DNA of 64,000 nt from Streptomyces sp. DG1A-41 (GCF_037055355.1 NZ_CP146350.1:2317001-2381000), one strand, 5' to 3'; shown: positions 7,933-16,999, counted from the stretch's first letter. Translations and numbers: made by a program. Notes: generated from the sequence alone by a model not told the origin.

Positions 7933-9348
7933 GTGACGCTGAACCTCCGATCCACCACCGCCCTGTGCGCGGCACTGACCGTCTGCCTCCTGCTCGCGGT
8001 CCCCGGGAACTTCCCGGGACTCGGCGCCGACGCCCGTTTCACGCTCGCCGTGTTCGTCCTGGCGACCTGCGCCTGGATCGGGACGTCGATCGACGACACC
8101 TACATCGCGCTGGGCGCCGGGCTCGCGCTCACGGTGACCGGGGTGATCAGCAGCGACACCTTGTTCGGCACCCTCGGCGATGCCACGGTGTGGCTGCTGA
8201 TCTGCGCGTTCGTGCTGGCGGCCGCGGTGAGCCGGACCGGGCTCGCCGGGCGGGCGGCGGTGTTCCTGGTCAGCGGGGCTCGCACGGTACGGCAGCTCGT
8301 GCACCTGACGACGGCGGCCCTGGTCGTCACGGCGTTCGCGGTGCCCGCGACCTCCGGCCGGGCCGCGCTCGCGCTGCCGGTGTTCCTCGCCCTCGCCAAG
8401 GTCCTCGCCGACCGGAAGCGGCTGGTCGTGATGCTTGCGCTGCTGTTCCCGACCGTGATCCTGCTGTCGGCGGTGGCGACCCTGATAGGCGCCGGCGCGC
8501 ATCTGATCACCGTGTCGGTGCTGTGGGAGGCGACCGGGCAGCACATCGGCTTCACGGAGTGGCTGTTGCTGGGTCTGCCGCTGGCCGTGGCCTCCTCGCA
8601 CCTGGCCGCCGAGCTGGTCCTGCTGACGACGACCCGGCGGGCGGACCGCCACGGCCCGGTCCACATCACCCCCGAGCAGATCCAGCAGCACAGCGAGCAG
8701 CCGGTGACCGGCCCCTGGAGCCAGGCCGAGAAGCACTGCGCCCTGCTCATGGCCACGGTGGTGCTGCTGTGGTGCAGCGAGCCGCTGCACCACGTGCCGC
8801 CCGCGCTGGTCGCGCTGATCGGCGCAGTCATCGCCTCCTCGCCCGCCCTCGGCACCGTACGTCTGAAGGACGCGCTGAAGACCGTGCCCTGGTCGCTGCT
8901 GCTGTTCATGGCGGCGACGATGGCGATGGGCGTCGCGCTCACCGACTCCGGAGCGGCCAAGTGGCTGGTTTCCGGGCTGCCGACAGGTGGGGCCCCGGTG
9001 GTGTTCCTGGCGGTCGTGATCGCGGTCAGCACGGCCGCCCACCTGGTCCTCCAGTCCCGCTCCGCCCGCTCCTCCGTCCTGGTCCCGCTCGTGGTGGCCG
9101 CCGCCGTCGGCGTCGGCGTCAATCCGGTCGCCGCCGCGCTCGCCTCCACCGCCGCCGCCGGCTTCTGCCACACGCTGCCCGCCTCCGCCAAGCCGGTCAC
9201 GCTCTTCGCGCAGATCCCCGGCACCCCCACCTACACCCCGCGCGACCTGCTGCGGCTGTCCGCCTTCCTGGCCCCGCTGACCGCCGCGCTCGTGCTGCTC
9301 TTCGCCGTCGCGGTGTGGCCGCTGCTCGGCATCTCCGTCACCCGTTAA
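7933..9348 (+). CDS. SLC13/DASS-family permease
   Basis: A polytopic membrane transporter of 471 residues with about 11-12 hydrophobic segments in two inverted halves. Each half carries a Ser/Thr-rich re-entrant region (around VPATSGRAAL and LPASAKPVT), consistent with divalent-anion or dicarboxylate/sodium symporters. The substrate is not determined. It is followed after 12 nt by glycerate kinase, so uptake of a hydroxy-acid or dicarboxylate that feeds glycerate metabolism is a reasonable inference. The GTG start has no strong Shine-Dalgarno sequence. TTCATC half-sites upstream suggest control by the adjacent two-component system. Confidence 0.85.
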   Translation: MTLNLRSTTALCAALTVCLLLAVPGNFPGLGADARFTLAVFVLATCAWIGTSIDDTYIALGAGLALTVTGVISSDTLFGTLGDATVWLLICAFVLAAAVSRTGLAGRAAVFLVSGARTVRQLVHLTTAALVVTAFAVPATSGRAALALPVFLALAKVLADRKRLVVMLALLFPTVILLSAVATLIGAGAHLITVSVLWEATGQHIGFTEWLLLGLPLAVASSHLAAELVLLTTTRRADRHGPVHITPEQIQQHSEQPVTGPWSQAEKHCALLMATVVLLWCSEPLHHVPPALVALIGAVIASSPALGTVRLKDALKTVPWSLLLFMAATMAMGVALTDSGAAKWLVSGLPTGGAPVVFLAVVIAVSTAAHLVLQSRSARSSVLVPLVVAAAVGVGVNPVAAALASTAAAGFCHTLPASAKPVTLFAQIPGTPTYTPRDLLRLSAFLAPLTAALVLLFAVAVWPLLGISVTR

Positions 9349-9360
9349 GGAGCCCCACCC

Positions 9361-10596
9361 ATGCTGACCCGTGTCGTCGTAGCCCCCAGCGGCTTCAAGG
9401 AGTCCCTGTCCGCGGAGGCCGCCGCCGACGCCATCGCCGCGGGCGTACGCCGTGTCCTGCCCGACGCCGAGCTCGATCTCGTCCCGCTGGTGGACGGCGG
9501 CGAGGGCACGGCCGTCGCCCTGGCCGCCGCGACCGGAGGCCGGCTCGTCGCCGTGCCCGCCACCGGCCCGATCGGGGAGACCGTCGGCACCCACTTCGCC
9601 CTGCTGGGCTCCGGGGACACTGCGGTCGTGGAGATGGCGGCCGTCGCGGGCCTCTCCCTCGTCCCGCGCGACCTGCGCGACCCGGGCGCCACCACCACGT
9701 ACGGCGTCGGCGAGCTGATCCGCTCCGCGCTCGACCGGGGCGTGCGGCGGATCCTCGTCGGCTGCGGCGACTCGGGCACCTCCGACGGCGGCGCGGGCGC
9801 GCTCCAGGCGCTCGGGGCCCGGCTGCTGGACGAGCAGGGCGAGGAACTGCCGCCCGGCGGACGCGAGTTGACGCGGCTGCACCGCGTCGACCCGCGGGGC
9901 CTGGACACCCGCCTCGCGGACGTGGAACTCCTCGTCGCCTGCAACCCGTACAACGTGCTGTGCGGCGAACGGGGCGTCGCCCGGGTCTTCGGCCCGCAGA
10001 AGGGCGCGACGCCCGAGCAGGTCGAACAGCTGTCGGCCGGGCTGGAGAACTGGGCCTTCGTCCTCACCCGCGACGTCGCCGTCCCGGACACCAACCTCCG
10101 GTACGGTCCCGGAACCGGGGCCTCCGGCGGCCTGGGCGCCGGCCTCGCCGCCCTGGGCGCCCGTCTCCTCCCCCGCTTCGACGTACTGCTGGACCACCTC
10201 GACCTGGACGCCCGGCTGGCCGGCGCGGACCTGGTGATCACCGCCGAGGGCGCCCTGGACCACCAGACGCCGCGCGGCAAGGTCCCCGCCGAGGTGGCCC
10301 GCCGCGCCAAGCTCCACGGCCGCCCGGTCCTGGCCCTGGCGGGCACGCTCGGCGAGGGCGCGCACGAGGTGCCCGGCGTGGACGCGTTCAGCGGCATCCT
10401 GCCGGCGCCGATGGCCCTGGCGGAGGCCCTGGTCCGGGCGAGCGAACTGCTCACGGACGCCACCGAGCGGGCCCTGCGGATGATCGTCCTCGGTACCCGG
10501 CTACCGGTGCTCCCCGGCGCGGCCGTTCAGACGGACGTACCCGCCGCCGTCGAGACGGAGGTGTCCGGCACGCAACGCCCGTCCTCCGTACGGTAG
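9361..10596 (+). CDS. glxK: Glycerate kinase (GlxK/GarK family)
   Basis: A 411-residue cytoplasmic kinase that phosphorylates D-glycerate and feeds it into glycolysis. The family signature is at the N-terminus (VVVAPSGFKESLSAEAAA), with VDGGEGT, GCGDSGTSDGGAGAL and the ASGGLGAGLAALGA glycine-rich loop. AAGGAG precedes the ATG. The last 30 or so residues (after about 380) extend beyond the usual family length and lie antisense to the end of the neighbouring PLP-enzyme gene: the two coding regions overlap by 70 bp, convergently. It is co-directional with the permease gene 12 nt upstream and probably in one operon with it. Confidence 0.93.
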   Translation: MLTRVVVAPSGFKESLSAEAAADAIAAGVRRVLPDAELDLVPLVDGGEGTAVALAAATGGRLVAVPATGPIGETVGTHFALLGSGDTAVVEMAAVAGLSLVPRDLRDPGATTTYGVGELIRSALDRGVRRILVGCGDSGTSDGGAGALQALGARLLDEQGEELPPGGRELTRLHRVDPRGLDTRLADVELLVACNPYNVLCGERGVARVFGPQKGATPEQVEQLSAGLENWAFVLTRDVAVPDTNLRYGPGTGASGGLGAGLAALGARLLPRFDVLLDHLDLDARLAGADLVITAEGALDHQTPRGKVPAEVARRAKLHGRPVLALAGTLGEGAHEVPGVDAFSGILPAPMALAEALVRASELLTDATERALRMIVLGTRLPVLPGAAVQTDVPAAVETEVSGTQRPSSVR

Positions 10597-11918
10597 GTCC
10601 ACCGCGCTCCGTCCGTCACGAGCTCCTTCACGGCCCGCACGAACCGCTCCACGTGCTCGTCCGGCGTGCCCGCGCCGAAGCTCACGCGGATGGCGTTGAG
10701 GGACTTCTCGCCGGGCGCGGCCTCCGGCGCCCCGCACTCGCCCTGCGTCTGCGGGTCGCTGCCGAGGAGCGTGCGCACCAGCGGGTGGGCGCAGAAGAGC
10801 CCGTCCCGCACGCCGATGCCGTACTCGGCGGAGAGGGCGGCGGCGAAGTGCGAGCTGTTCCAGCCCTCGACGACGAAGGAGAGCACACCGACGCGCGGCG
10901 CGTCGTTCCCGAAGAGGGACAGGAACCGCACCTGGGGGACGTCGGCGAGCCCTTCCCGCACCTTCCCGACCAGGTACTGCTCGCGGGCGACGAGCGTGTC
11001 GAAACCGGCCTCCGTCAGCGCCCTGCACGCGGAGGCGACGGCGTAGGCGCCGATGACGTTGGGCGATCCGGCCTCGTGACGGGCGGCGCTGTCGTGCCAC
11101 TCCACGTCCACTCCCCCGTCCGCGCGCCGGGTGACCTTGCGGCTGGCGCCGCCGCCCGCGAGGTACGGCTCCGCTTCGCGCAGCCAGTCGGCCCGCCCGG
11201 CCAGCACGCCGGAGCCGAAGGGCGCGTAGAGCTTGTGCCCGGAGAAGGCGACCCAGTCGACGTCGAGGTCCCGGACGGACACGGGGTGGTGGGGGGCCAG
11301 CTGGGCGGCGTCGAGCACGATCCGGGCGTCGTGGGCGCGCGCGGCCGCCGCGAGCTCCCGTACGGGCCACAGCTCGCCGGTGACGTTCGAGGCGCCGGTG
11401 ACGCAGACGAGGGCCGGGCCGTGGGAGTCCCGCTCGGCCAGGGCGCGCTCCAGGGTCTCCACGGCCTGGCGGGGGCTGCGCGGAGCGTCGAGGTAGGTGA
11501 CGCGGGCGTCGCGCCAGGGCAGCAGCGAGGCGTGGTGCTCGGTCTCGAAGACGAAGACCTGGCAGCCGGCCGGGAGCGCGGCGGCGAGCAGGTTGAGGGA
11601 GTCGGTGGTGGACCGGGTGAAGACCACCTCGTCACCGTCCCGGCAGTCGAGGAACTCCGCGACCGTCCGGCGGGCGTTCTCGAACAGGTCGGTCGACAGC
11701 TGGGACAGGTACCCGGCACCGCGGTGGACGCTGCCGTAGTACGGCGCGTAGGCGGCGACGTCGTCCCAGACGCGCTGGAGCGCCGGGGCGCTGGCGGCGT
11801 AGTCGAGCGCGGCGTAGGTGACCTCACCGCCGGTGACGAGCGGAACGGTGACGTCCCGGCCCAGAACGGGCAGTGGGGCACAAACGGACGGGGCGGCGGC
11901 GACGGTGGAGACGGACAT
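10527..11918 (-). CDS. SufS/NifS-like PLP enzyme (aminotransferase class V) under SAM-IV riboswitch
   Basis: A 463-residue PLP-dependent enzyme of the cysteine-desulfurase/class V aminotransferase family. It has VDWVAFSGHKLYAPFG with Schiff-base Lys229, TEHHASLLPW and an ASNVTGELWP motif. It probably removes sulfur from cysteine or a related substrate. The conserved C-terminal Cys-loop is atypical (DGLFCAHPL), so a C-S lyase or EgtE-like role is possible. The ATG has GGGAG upstream. The 5' region holds a SAM-IV riboswitch and a six-codon leader ORF, which ties expression to the methionine/SAM supply. The 3' end overlaps glxK by 70 bp on the opposite strand. Confidence 0.85.
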   Translation of the reverse strand: MSVSTVAAAPSVCAPLPVLGRDVTVPLVTGGEVTYAALDYAASAPALQRVWDDVAAYAPYYGSVHRGAGYLSQLSTDLFENARRTVAEFLDCRDGDEVVFTRSTTDSLNLLAAALPAGCQVFVFETEHHASLLPWRDARVTYLDAPRSPRQAVETLERALAERDSHGPALVCVTGASNVTGELWPVRELAAAARAHDARIVLDAAQLAPHHPVSVRDLDVDWVAFSGHKLYAPFGSGVLAGRADWLREAEPYLAGGGASRKVTRRADGGVDVEWHDSAARHEAGSPNVIGAYAVASACRALTEAGFDTLVAREQYLVGKVREGLADVPQVRFLSLFGNDAPRVGVLSFVVEGWNSSHFAAALSAEYGIGVRDGLFCAHPLVRTLLGSDPQTQGECGAPEAAPGEKSLNAIRVSFGAGTPDEHVERFVRAVKELVTDGARWTYRTEDGRCVPDTSVSTAAGTSV

Positions 11919-11984
11919 GGCGGAACTCCCGTGAGAGACAGGGGTGGAGAGAAAAAGGGTGTGCGGAGGCGGGGCTCTGCGGCC

Positions 11985-12005
11985 CTAGCGCATTCGCTTG
12001 CTCAC
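11985..12005 (-). CDS. Six-codon leader peptide MSKRMR
   Basis: GTG-AGC-AAG-CGA-ATG-CGC-TAG, preceded by GAGGAG seven nt upstream. It is located between the SAM-IV aptamer/hairpin and the PLP-enzyme gene (66 nt from its ATG). The good Shine-Dalgarno sequence and the position argue for real translation. It could couple ribosome entry to folding of the riboswitch expression platform. It is too short to be scored by ordinary gene finders. Confidence 0.5.
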   Translation of the reverse strand: MSKRMR

Positions 12006-12025
12006 GGAAGGCTCCTCGACGACCA

Positions 12026-12048
12026 GGACCCCTGGGATCGAGGGGTCC
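12026..12048 (-). promoter_or_regulatory. Expression-platform hairpin of the SAM-IV riboswitch
   Basis: GGACCCCT / AGGGGTCC, a perfect 8-bp stem with a 7-nt loop, lies directly downstream of the aptamer. On the minus strand the bases just after it (CCTGGTC, read from 12021-12027) are complementary to GACCAGG at the 3' end of the aptamer (12078-12084) and overlap the hairpin foot. Pairing of the two would compete with this hairpin and with aptamer closing, a plausible switch. Confidence 0.55.
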
Positions 12049-12055
12049 GCGCTTG

Positions 12056-12162
12056 CCGTAGACCTTGCTGACTACGGCCTGGTCTTCACCCGGGGCACCC
12101 CGCCACGGACGGAGGGTTGCCGGACAGCCTGCCGGGGCCTCATGACTGTCACTCATGACCTG
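12056..12162 (-). ncRNA. SAM-IV riboswitch
   Basis: The minus strand reads through all invariant SAM-IV blocks in order: GGTCATGAGTG, GGCCCCGGC, CCGGCAACCCTCC, GGCGGGGTGCCCCGGGTG and GACCAGG. The downstream CCGTAG/CTACGG hairpin (12056-12077) that distinguishes SAM-IV from SAM-I follows. It senses S-adenosylmethionine and controls the PLP-enzyme gene at 10527-11918. SAM-IV is almost confined to actinobacteria, which agrees with the genome. A covariance-model search should score it well above cutoff. Confidence 0.92.
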
Positions 12163-12190
12163 GAAAGGAACGTACGAGAATGATCGAGGT

Positions 12191-12216
12191 CCCGCAACCC
12201 GCGTCCGGATTGCGGG
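12191..12216 (-). terminator. Stem-loop after trpD
   Basis: CCCGCAA / TTGCGGG inverted repeat (7 bp, 12-nt loop) begins 11 nt downstream of the trpD stop. It would isolate trpD from the riboswitch transcript that starts just beyond. Confidence 0.5.
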
Positions 12217-12226
12217 ACACCCCGCG

Positions 12227-13291
12227 CTAGGCGTTGCTCGCCGCCACCCACCGCTCCAGCGTCCGCTTGGCGGCCCCGGAGTCGATCGACTCGGCCGCCT
12301 TCGCCATGCCGGCGCGGATCTGCTCGGCCAGCGGACCCTGGCCGGGATCGAGGGCCACCAGGGCAGCCGCCGAGTTCAGCAGGACCGCGTCGCGCACCGG
12401 GCCCGTCTCGCCGTCCAGCAGGCGGCGGGCGACCTCCGCGTTGTAGGAGGCGTCCGCGCCGCGCAGGGCCTCCACGGGGACGAGATCGAGGCCCACGTCG
12501 CGTGGGTCGAACGCCTCCTCGGTCACCTTGCCGTCCCGGACGACCCACACCCGGGACGTAGCCGTGGTGGTCAGTTCGTCGAGGCCGTCATCGCCCCGGA
12601 AGACCAGGGACGAGTGGCCGCGCTCGGCGAAGACGCCCGCGACGATCGGCGCCATGCGCGGGTCCGCGACACCGACGGCCTGGGACCGCACCTTCGCGGG
12701 GTTGGTCAGCGGACCGAGGACGTTGAAGATCGTCCGGATGCCCAACTGGCCGCGCGCCGCACCCGCGTGCCGCATCGCCGGGTGGAACTTCGCCGCGAAG
12801 CAGAAGGTGATCCCGGCGTCCTCGGCGACCTGGGCCACCCGGTGCGTCGGCAGCTCCAGATTGACGCCGAGCTTCTCCAGCACGTCCGACGCCCCGGAGG
12901 CCGAGGACGCCGCGCGGTTGCCGTGCTTGACGACCTTCGCACCGGTACCGGCGATGACGATCGCCGACATCGTCGAGATGTTGACGGTCTTCGCCCCGTC
13001 GCCGCCCGTGCCGACGATGTCGACGGCCGGGCCCGGCACCTCGATCACGTTCGCGTGCTCGTACATCGCCCGGACGAATCCGGCGATCTCCTCGACGGTC
13101 TCACCCTTGGCCCGCAGCGCCACCACGAACCCGGCGATCTGCGCGTCCGTCGCCTCGCCGCGCATGATCAGGTCCATCGCCCACGCGGTGTCGTCGGCGG
13201 TCAGGTCCCGGCGGTCCAGCAGACCGTTCAACAGCAGGGGCCAGGAGCGGCCCGCCGCGGTGTCGCCTCCAGCGGGGGTCACAGCGCTCAT
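12227..13291 (-). CDS. trpD: Anthranilate phosphoribosyltransferase
   Basis: A cytoplasmic 354-residue enzyme that transfers phosphoribose from PRPP to anthranilate, step 2 of tryptophan synthesis. The PRPP loop is [17 protein letters not shown], and the family motifs [13 protein letters not shown] and [10 protein letters not shown] follow. I chose the internal ATG at 13291 because GGAG lies six nt upstream; the open frame extends 27 codons further without a ribosome site. It is a solitary trp gene, placed directly downstream of the qcr terminator, a position shared with mycobacteria. Streptomyces often carry a second trpD elsewhere. Confidence 0.95.
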   Translation of the reverse strand: MSAVTPAGGDTAAGRSWPLLLNGLLDRRDLTADDTAWAMDLIMRGEATDAQIAGFVVALRAKGETVEEIAGFVRAMYEHANVIEVPGPAVDIVGTGGDGAKTVNISTMSAIVIAGTGAKVVKHGNRAASSASGASDVLEKLGVNLELPTHRVAQVAEDAGITFCFAAKFHPAMRHAGAARGQLGIRTIFNVLGPLTNPAKVRSQAVGVADPRMAPIVAGVFAERGHSSLVFRGDDGLDELTTTATSRVWVVRDGKVTEEAFDPRDVGLDLVPVEALRGADASYNAEVARRLLDGETGPVRDAVLLNSAAALVALDPGQGPLAEQIRAGMAKAAESIDSGAAKRTLERWVAASNA

Positions 13292-13373
13292 AAGCCGCTC
13301 CAGGGTCAGGCGTCCCGCACTACGGGACGAGAGTCTCAACGGGGTCCACCCTATCCAGCCCCGGGGCACCACG

Positions 13374-13407
13374 AAGGGCCCCGTCCGAACACCGGACGGG
13401 GCCCTTT
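13374..13407 (-). terminator. Strong terminator of the ctaE-qcrCAB operon
   Basis: A perfect 13-bp stem AAGGGCCCCGTCC / GGACGGGGCCCTT with a 7-nt loop, 23 nt past the qcrB stop. It is flanked by AAA/TTT, so it can act in both directions but mainly ends the minus-strand respiratory operon. Confidence 0.85.
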
Positions 13408-13429
13408 GCGTGGCGTGGCGAAGCAGTGA

Positions 13430-15052
13430 TCAGTGGTGGCCGTGGCCGCTCGTGATCTCCCGGTACTCCTCGGCGGTCGGCTTCGGGATCTGGGCTCCCT
13501 CGCCGTAGTAGGACTCGCTGAGCTTGGCGCGCAGCTTCTCGGAGCCCTTCACCTTGCGCTCGACACCGTTCTCGTCGACCGTCGGGCCGATCTCGGCCGG
13601 CACGTACTGCTCGTGCGCCGTGAGCGTGTACATCTGCTCCTGGCTGAGCGGCTCGTGCACCTCGATGAACTCACCGTGCGGCAGGCGCTTGATGATGCCG
13701 GTCTCGCGGCCGTGCAGCACCTTCTCCTTGTCCCGGCGCTGGAGGCCGAGGCAGATGCGCTTGGTGATGATGAAGGCGATGACCGGCCCGGCGAAGAACC
13801 CGATCCGGACGAACCAGGTGACCGCGTTGATCGACAGGTGGAAGTGGGTGGCGACGATGTCGTTGCCACCGCCGATCAGCATGATCATGTAGCCGGTGAC
13901 CCAGGCGACACCGAAGGCGGTGCGCGTCGGGGCGTTGCGCGGCCGGTCCAGGATGTGGTGTTCGCGCTTGTCCCCGGTGACCCACGACTCGATGAACGGG
14001 TAGAGGGCGATGATCCCGAGGAAGAGACCGAACAGCACCAGCGGGATGAACACGCCCAGGACGAGTGTGTGACCCCAGAAGTCGATCTCCCAGCCCGGCA
14101 TCGCTCGGACGAGACCCTCGGCGAAGCCCATGTACCAGTCGGGCTGTGCACCCGTCGACACCTGGTCGGGGCGGTAGGGGCCCAGGACCCAGATGGGGTT
14201 GACGGTCGCGATGCCGGCGAGGGCCGCGATGACACCGAAGACCAGGAAGAAGAAGCCTCCGGCCTTGGCCATGTAGACCGGCAGCAGCGGCATGCCGACG
14301 ACGTTCTTGTTGGTCCGGCCGGGACCCGCGAACTGCGTGTGCTTGTGGTAGAAGACCAGGATCAGGTGGCCGACCACGAGCCCGAGCATGATGCCGGGCA
14401 GCAGCAGGATGTGGATCGAGTAGAACCGGGCGACGAAGTCGGTGCCCGGGAACTCCCCGCCGAACAGGAACATCGAGATGTACGTGCCGACGATCGGCAT
14501 GGACAGGATCGCGCCCTGGGTGAAGCGGACACCGGTGCCGGAGAGCAGGTCGTCCGGGAGCGAGTAGCCGGTGAAACCGGTGAACATGCCCAGGACGAAC
14601 AGCAGGAAGCCGAACAGCCAGTTGATCTCACGCGGCTTGCGGAACGCGCCGGTGAAGAACACGCGCATCATGTGCACGAACATGCCGGCGAGGAAGATGA
14701 TCGCCGCCCAGTGGTGGATCTGCCGGATGAGCAGACCGCCGCGGACGTCGAAGCTGATGTCCAGGGTGGAGGCGAACGCCTCCGACATCAGCTGCCCCTG
14801 GAGCGGGACGTAACTGCCGTGGTACTCCACCTCGTTCATCGACGGGTGGAAGAACAGCGTCAGGTACACACCCGTCAGGATGATGATGATGAAGCTGTAG
14901 AGGCAGATCTCACCGAGCATGAAGGACCAGTGGTCCGGGAAGATCTTGCGCATGTTGGCCTTGGCCAGGGAGTAGATCCCCAGGCGGCCGTCGGCCCAGT
15001 CGGCGACCCGCTCTCCGGCGGGCGCCTTGCGGCGTTCTTGTGCAGTGCTCAT
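13430..15052 (-). CDS. qcrB: Cytochrome bc1 complex cytochrome b subunit
   Basis: A 540-residue integral membrane protein, the quinol-oxidising core of the bcc-aa3 supercomplex. It has about nine transmembrane helices, haem-ligand histidines in the RQIHHWAA and YSIHILLLP/VVGHLILVFYHKH regions, and the quinol-site motif as GPYRPDQV followed by PDWYMGF. The long hydrophilic C-terminus (after about residue 440) is typical of actinobacteria. ATG 15052 overlaps the qcrA stop by four bases, and the frame is open upstream only as antisense-like sequence. It is the last gene of ctaE-qcrC-qcrA-qcrB, followed by a strong terminator. Confidence 0.97.
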   Translation of the reverse strand: MSTAQERRKAPAGERVADWADGRLGIYSLAKANMRKIFPDHWSFMLGEICLYSFIIIILTGVYLTLFFHPSMNEVEYHGSYVPLQGQLMSEAFASTLDISFDVRGGLLIRQIHHWAAIIFLAGMFVHMMRVFFTGAFRKPREINWLFGFLLFVLGMFTGFTGYSLPDDLLSGTGVRFTQGAILSMPIVGTYISMFLFGGEFPGTDFVARFYSIHILLLPGIMLGLVVGHLILVFYHKHTQFAGPGRTNKNVVGMPLLPVYMAKAGGFFFLVFGVIAALAGIATVNPIWVLGPYRPDQVSTGAQPDWYMGFAEGLVRAMPGWEIDFWGHTLVLGVFIPLVLFGLFLGIIALYPFIESWVTGDKREHHILDRPRNAPTRTAFGVAWVTGYMIMLIGGGNDIVATHFHLSINAVTWFVRIGFFAGPVIAFIITKRICLGLQRRDKEKVLHGRETGIIKRLPHGEFIEVHEPLSQEQMYTLTAHEQYVPAEIGPTVDENGVERKVKGSEKLRAKLSESYYGEGAQIPKPTAEEYREITSGHGHH

Positions 15053-16113
15053 CCGCGCTCCCAGAAAGCAGGGCCGACGGGCTCTTCGAAGTCGCCGAGC
15101 GCCTCGAGGTAGCCCTCGTCGTTCACGGCGATGCGGAGCTGCGGCAGGGCGTGACCAGCGGGACCGAAGATCACTCGGGCACCGTCGGAGAGGTCGAAGG
15201 TGGACTGGTGGCAGGGGCAGAGCACGTGGTGCGTCTGCTGCTCGTACAGGGAGATCGGGCAACCGACGTGGGTGCAGATCTTCGAGTACGCGACGATGCC
15301 CTCGTGCGACCACTCGAGCTCGCGCTTGTCCTTGATGTTCTCCGGCTGGATCCGGACGATCATCAGGGCGGCCTTGGCGATCTCGTTCTGGAAATCGTGG
15401 TCGTGCTCCTCCAGGCCCTCGGGCTTGGCGAAGGTCAGCGAGCCGACCGCGACGTCCGACGGACGCAGCGGCTCGTTCGTGTTCATGTTGACGAGCAGCT
15501 TGCCCTTGGACCAGAGCGTGTGACGCAGCTTGTCCTCGGGCAGCGGGCCGAGGTCGCGCAGCAGCACGACGCCGGAGAGCGGCACCAGCGTGAGCGCGCC
15601 GAACATGGTGTTGCGGATCAGCTTGCGGCGGCCGAGCGCGGACTCCTTGGCGCCCTGCTTGAAGTCGGCGAAGACCTTCTCGCGGACCTCGGGCTCCGCC
15701 TCGATCGGGTGCCGCTCGTCGGCGATCTCCACGTCCGACATCAGGGTGCGGGCCCAGTGGACGGCGCCCGCGCCGATGCAGAACAGCGCGATGCCGAGCG
15801 TCATGCCCAGCGCGAAGTTCAGCGCGCTGATGTGGCCCAGCGGGAAGATGTAGACCGACTTGTCGACCGGGATCGCCACGAACGCGGCGATGAAGGCGAT
15901 GGTGGCCAGCATCGACACCGTGAACATCAGGGCGACCGAGCGCTCGGACCGCTTGGCGGCCCGCTCGTCGACGTCCTGGATCCGGTGCTCGTGGGGAGGC
16001 AGGCCCGGGTCGGCGAACGGGTGCTCGTCCGCGGGGCTCAGCGCGCCGTGCCCGTCATGTCCTGCGGACTGCTCGGCAGGCAGGTTCTCTTCTGGAATGT
16101 CTTGGCTACTCAT
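15049..16113 (-). CDS. qcrA: Cytochrome bc1 complex Rieske iron-sulfur subunit
   Basis: A 354-residue membrane-anchored Rieske protein that carries electrons from quinol to the dihaem cytochrome c. It has three transmembrane segments instead of one, as in other actinobacteria. The Rieske cluster ligands are in CTHVGC (about 280-285) and CPCHQS (about 299-304). A His/Asp-rich N-terminus precedes TM1. ATG 16113 overlaps the qcrC stop (ATGA), and its own stop overlaps qcrB, so the three subunits are translationally coupled. Confidence 0.97.
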   Translation of the reverse strand: MSSQDIPEENLPAEQSAGHDGHGALSPADEHPFADPGLPPHEHRIQDVDERAAKRSERSVALMFTVSMLATIAFIAAFVAIPVDKSVYIFPLGHISALNFALGMTLGIALFCIGAGAVHWARTLMSDVEIADERHPIEAEPEVREKVFADFKQGAKESALGRRKLIRNTMFGALTLVPLSGVVLLRDLGPLPEDKLRHTLWSKGKLLVNMNTNEPLRPSDVAVGSLTFAKPEGLEEHDHDFQNEIAKAALMIVRIQPENIKDKRELEWSHEGIVAYSKICTHVGCPISLYEQQTHHVLCPCHQSTFDLSDGARVIFGPAGHALPQLRIAVNDEGYLEALGDFEEPVGPAFWERG

Positions 16114-16922
16114 GACTTCTTGGCCTTTGCGGTCCGGGCGGCGACCCACACGGCGACGGCGATCAGCCCGCCGAGACCGAAGACCCAGCCGAACAGGCCC
16201 TCGCTGACCGGCCCGAGGCCGCCGAGCTCGAGGCCGCCGGGGCTCTCGGTCTTTTCGCTGTTGACCGCGTCGAGGTAAGCGATGATGTCCTTCTTGTTCT
16301 TCTCCGACAGCGTGGTGTCGGGGAAGGACGGCATGTTCTGCGGGCCGGTCTGCATGGCCTCGTAGATGTGCTTCGGGGCGACACCCTCGAGGGTCGGCGC
16401 GTACTTGCCGTGCGTCAGCGCACCGCCCTTGCCGGTGAAGTTGTGGCACTGCGCGCAGTTGGTGCGGAACAGCTCACCGCCCTTGGCGATGTCGGCACCC
16501 TGGGGGCCGTACTGCTCCTCCGTCGGGATGGCGGGACCGGCGCCCAGCGAGGCGATGTAGGCCGCGAGCTGGTCGATCTCGGCCTGGGTGTAGATGTTCT
16601 TCTTCTTGGGGACCTGCGGGCCCTGGGAGGTGGCGGCCGGCATACGGCCGGTGGCCACCTGGAAGTCCACGGCCGCGGCGCCCACACCCACCAGGCTCGG
16701 CCCGTCGGAGGTGCCCTGACCGCCGGTGCCGTGGCAACTGGCGCAGCCGACCGAGTAGAGCTTCTTGCCCTCCTCGATGGTGAGGGACTGGGCGGTTTCG
16801 TCGGCCTCAGCCTTGCTCGTGGGTGCGAACACGGCGTACAGCCCCCCGCTGAAGAGCAGCGCGAGGAGTAGGACGACGACCGCCGCCAACGGGTGGCGTC
16901 GTCGTGCGGAGAGCTTTTTCAC
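16110..16922 (-). CDS. qcrC: Dihaem cytochrome c subunit of the bcc complex
   Basis: A 270-residue membrane-anchored cytochrome with two c-type haem sites, CASCH (Cys60/63, His64) and CAQCH (Cys156/159, His160). It has an N-terminal signal/anchor and a C-terminal transmembrane helix. In actinobacteria it replaces cytochrome c1 plus a soluble cytochrome c and passes electrons directly to CtaC of the aa3 oxidase, so no soluble carrier is needed. The second methionine ligand regions (GRMPA, NMPSFP) are visible. It lies 77 nt downstream of ctaE. Confidence 0.97.
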   Translation of the reverse strand: MKKLSARRRHPLAAVVVLLLALLFSGGLYAVFAPTSKAEADETAQSLTIEEGKKLYSVGCASCHGTGGQGTSDGPSLVGVGAAAVDFQVATGRMPAATSQGPQVPKKKNIYTQAEIDQLAAYIASLGAGPAIPTEEQYGPQGADIAKGGELFRTNCAQCHNFTGKGGALTHGKYAPTLEGVAPKHIYEAMQTGPQNMPSFPDTTLSEKNKKDIIAYLDAVNSEKTESPGGLELGGLGPVSEGLFGWVFGLGGLIAVAVWVAARTAKAKKS

Positions 16923-16999
16923 GGATTACCCCGGTGTCAGGATCTTCTGCGTCGGTGCTTCTGGGATGCGTGCCTCGTCGGGCGCGCGCTGCGGTCCCG

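Noticed and set aside
7906..12071. Very long open frames antisense to, or out of frame with, the SLC13 and glycerate kinase genes
   Set aside because: They are typical of high-GC DNA; codon bias and protein homology support the permease and kinase frames only.
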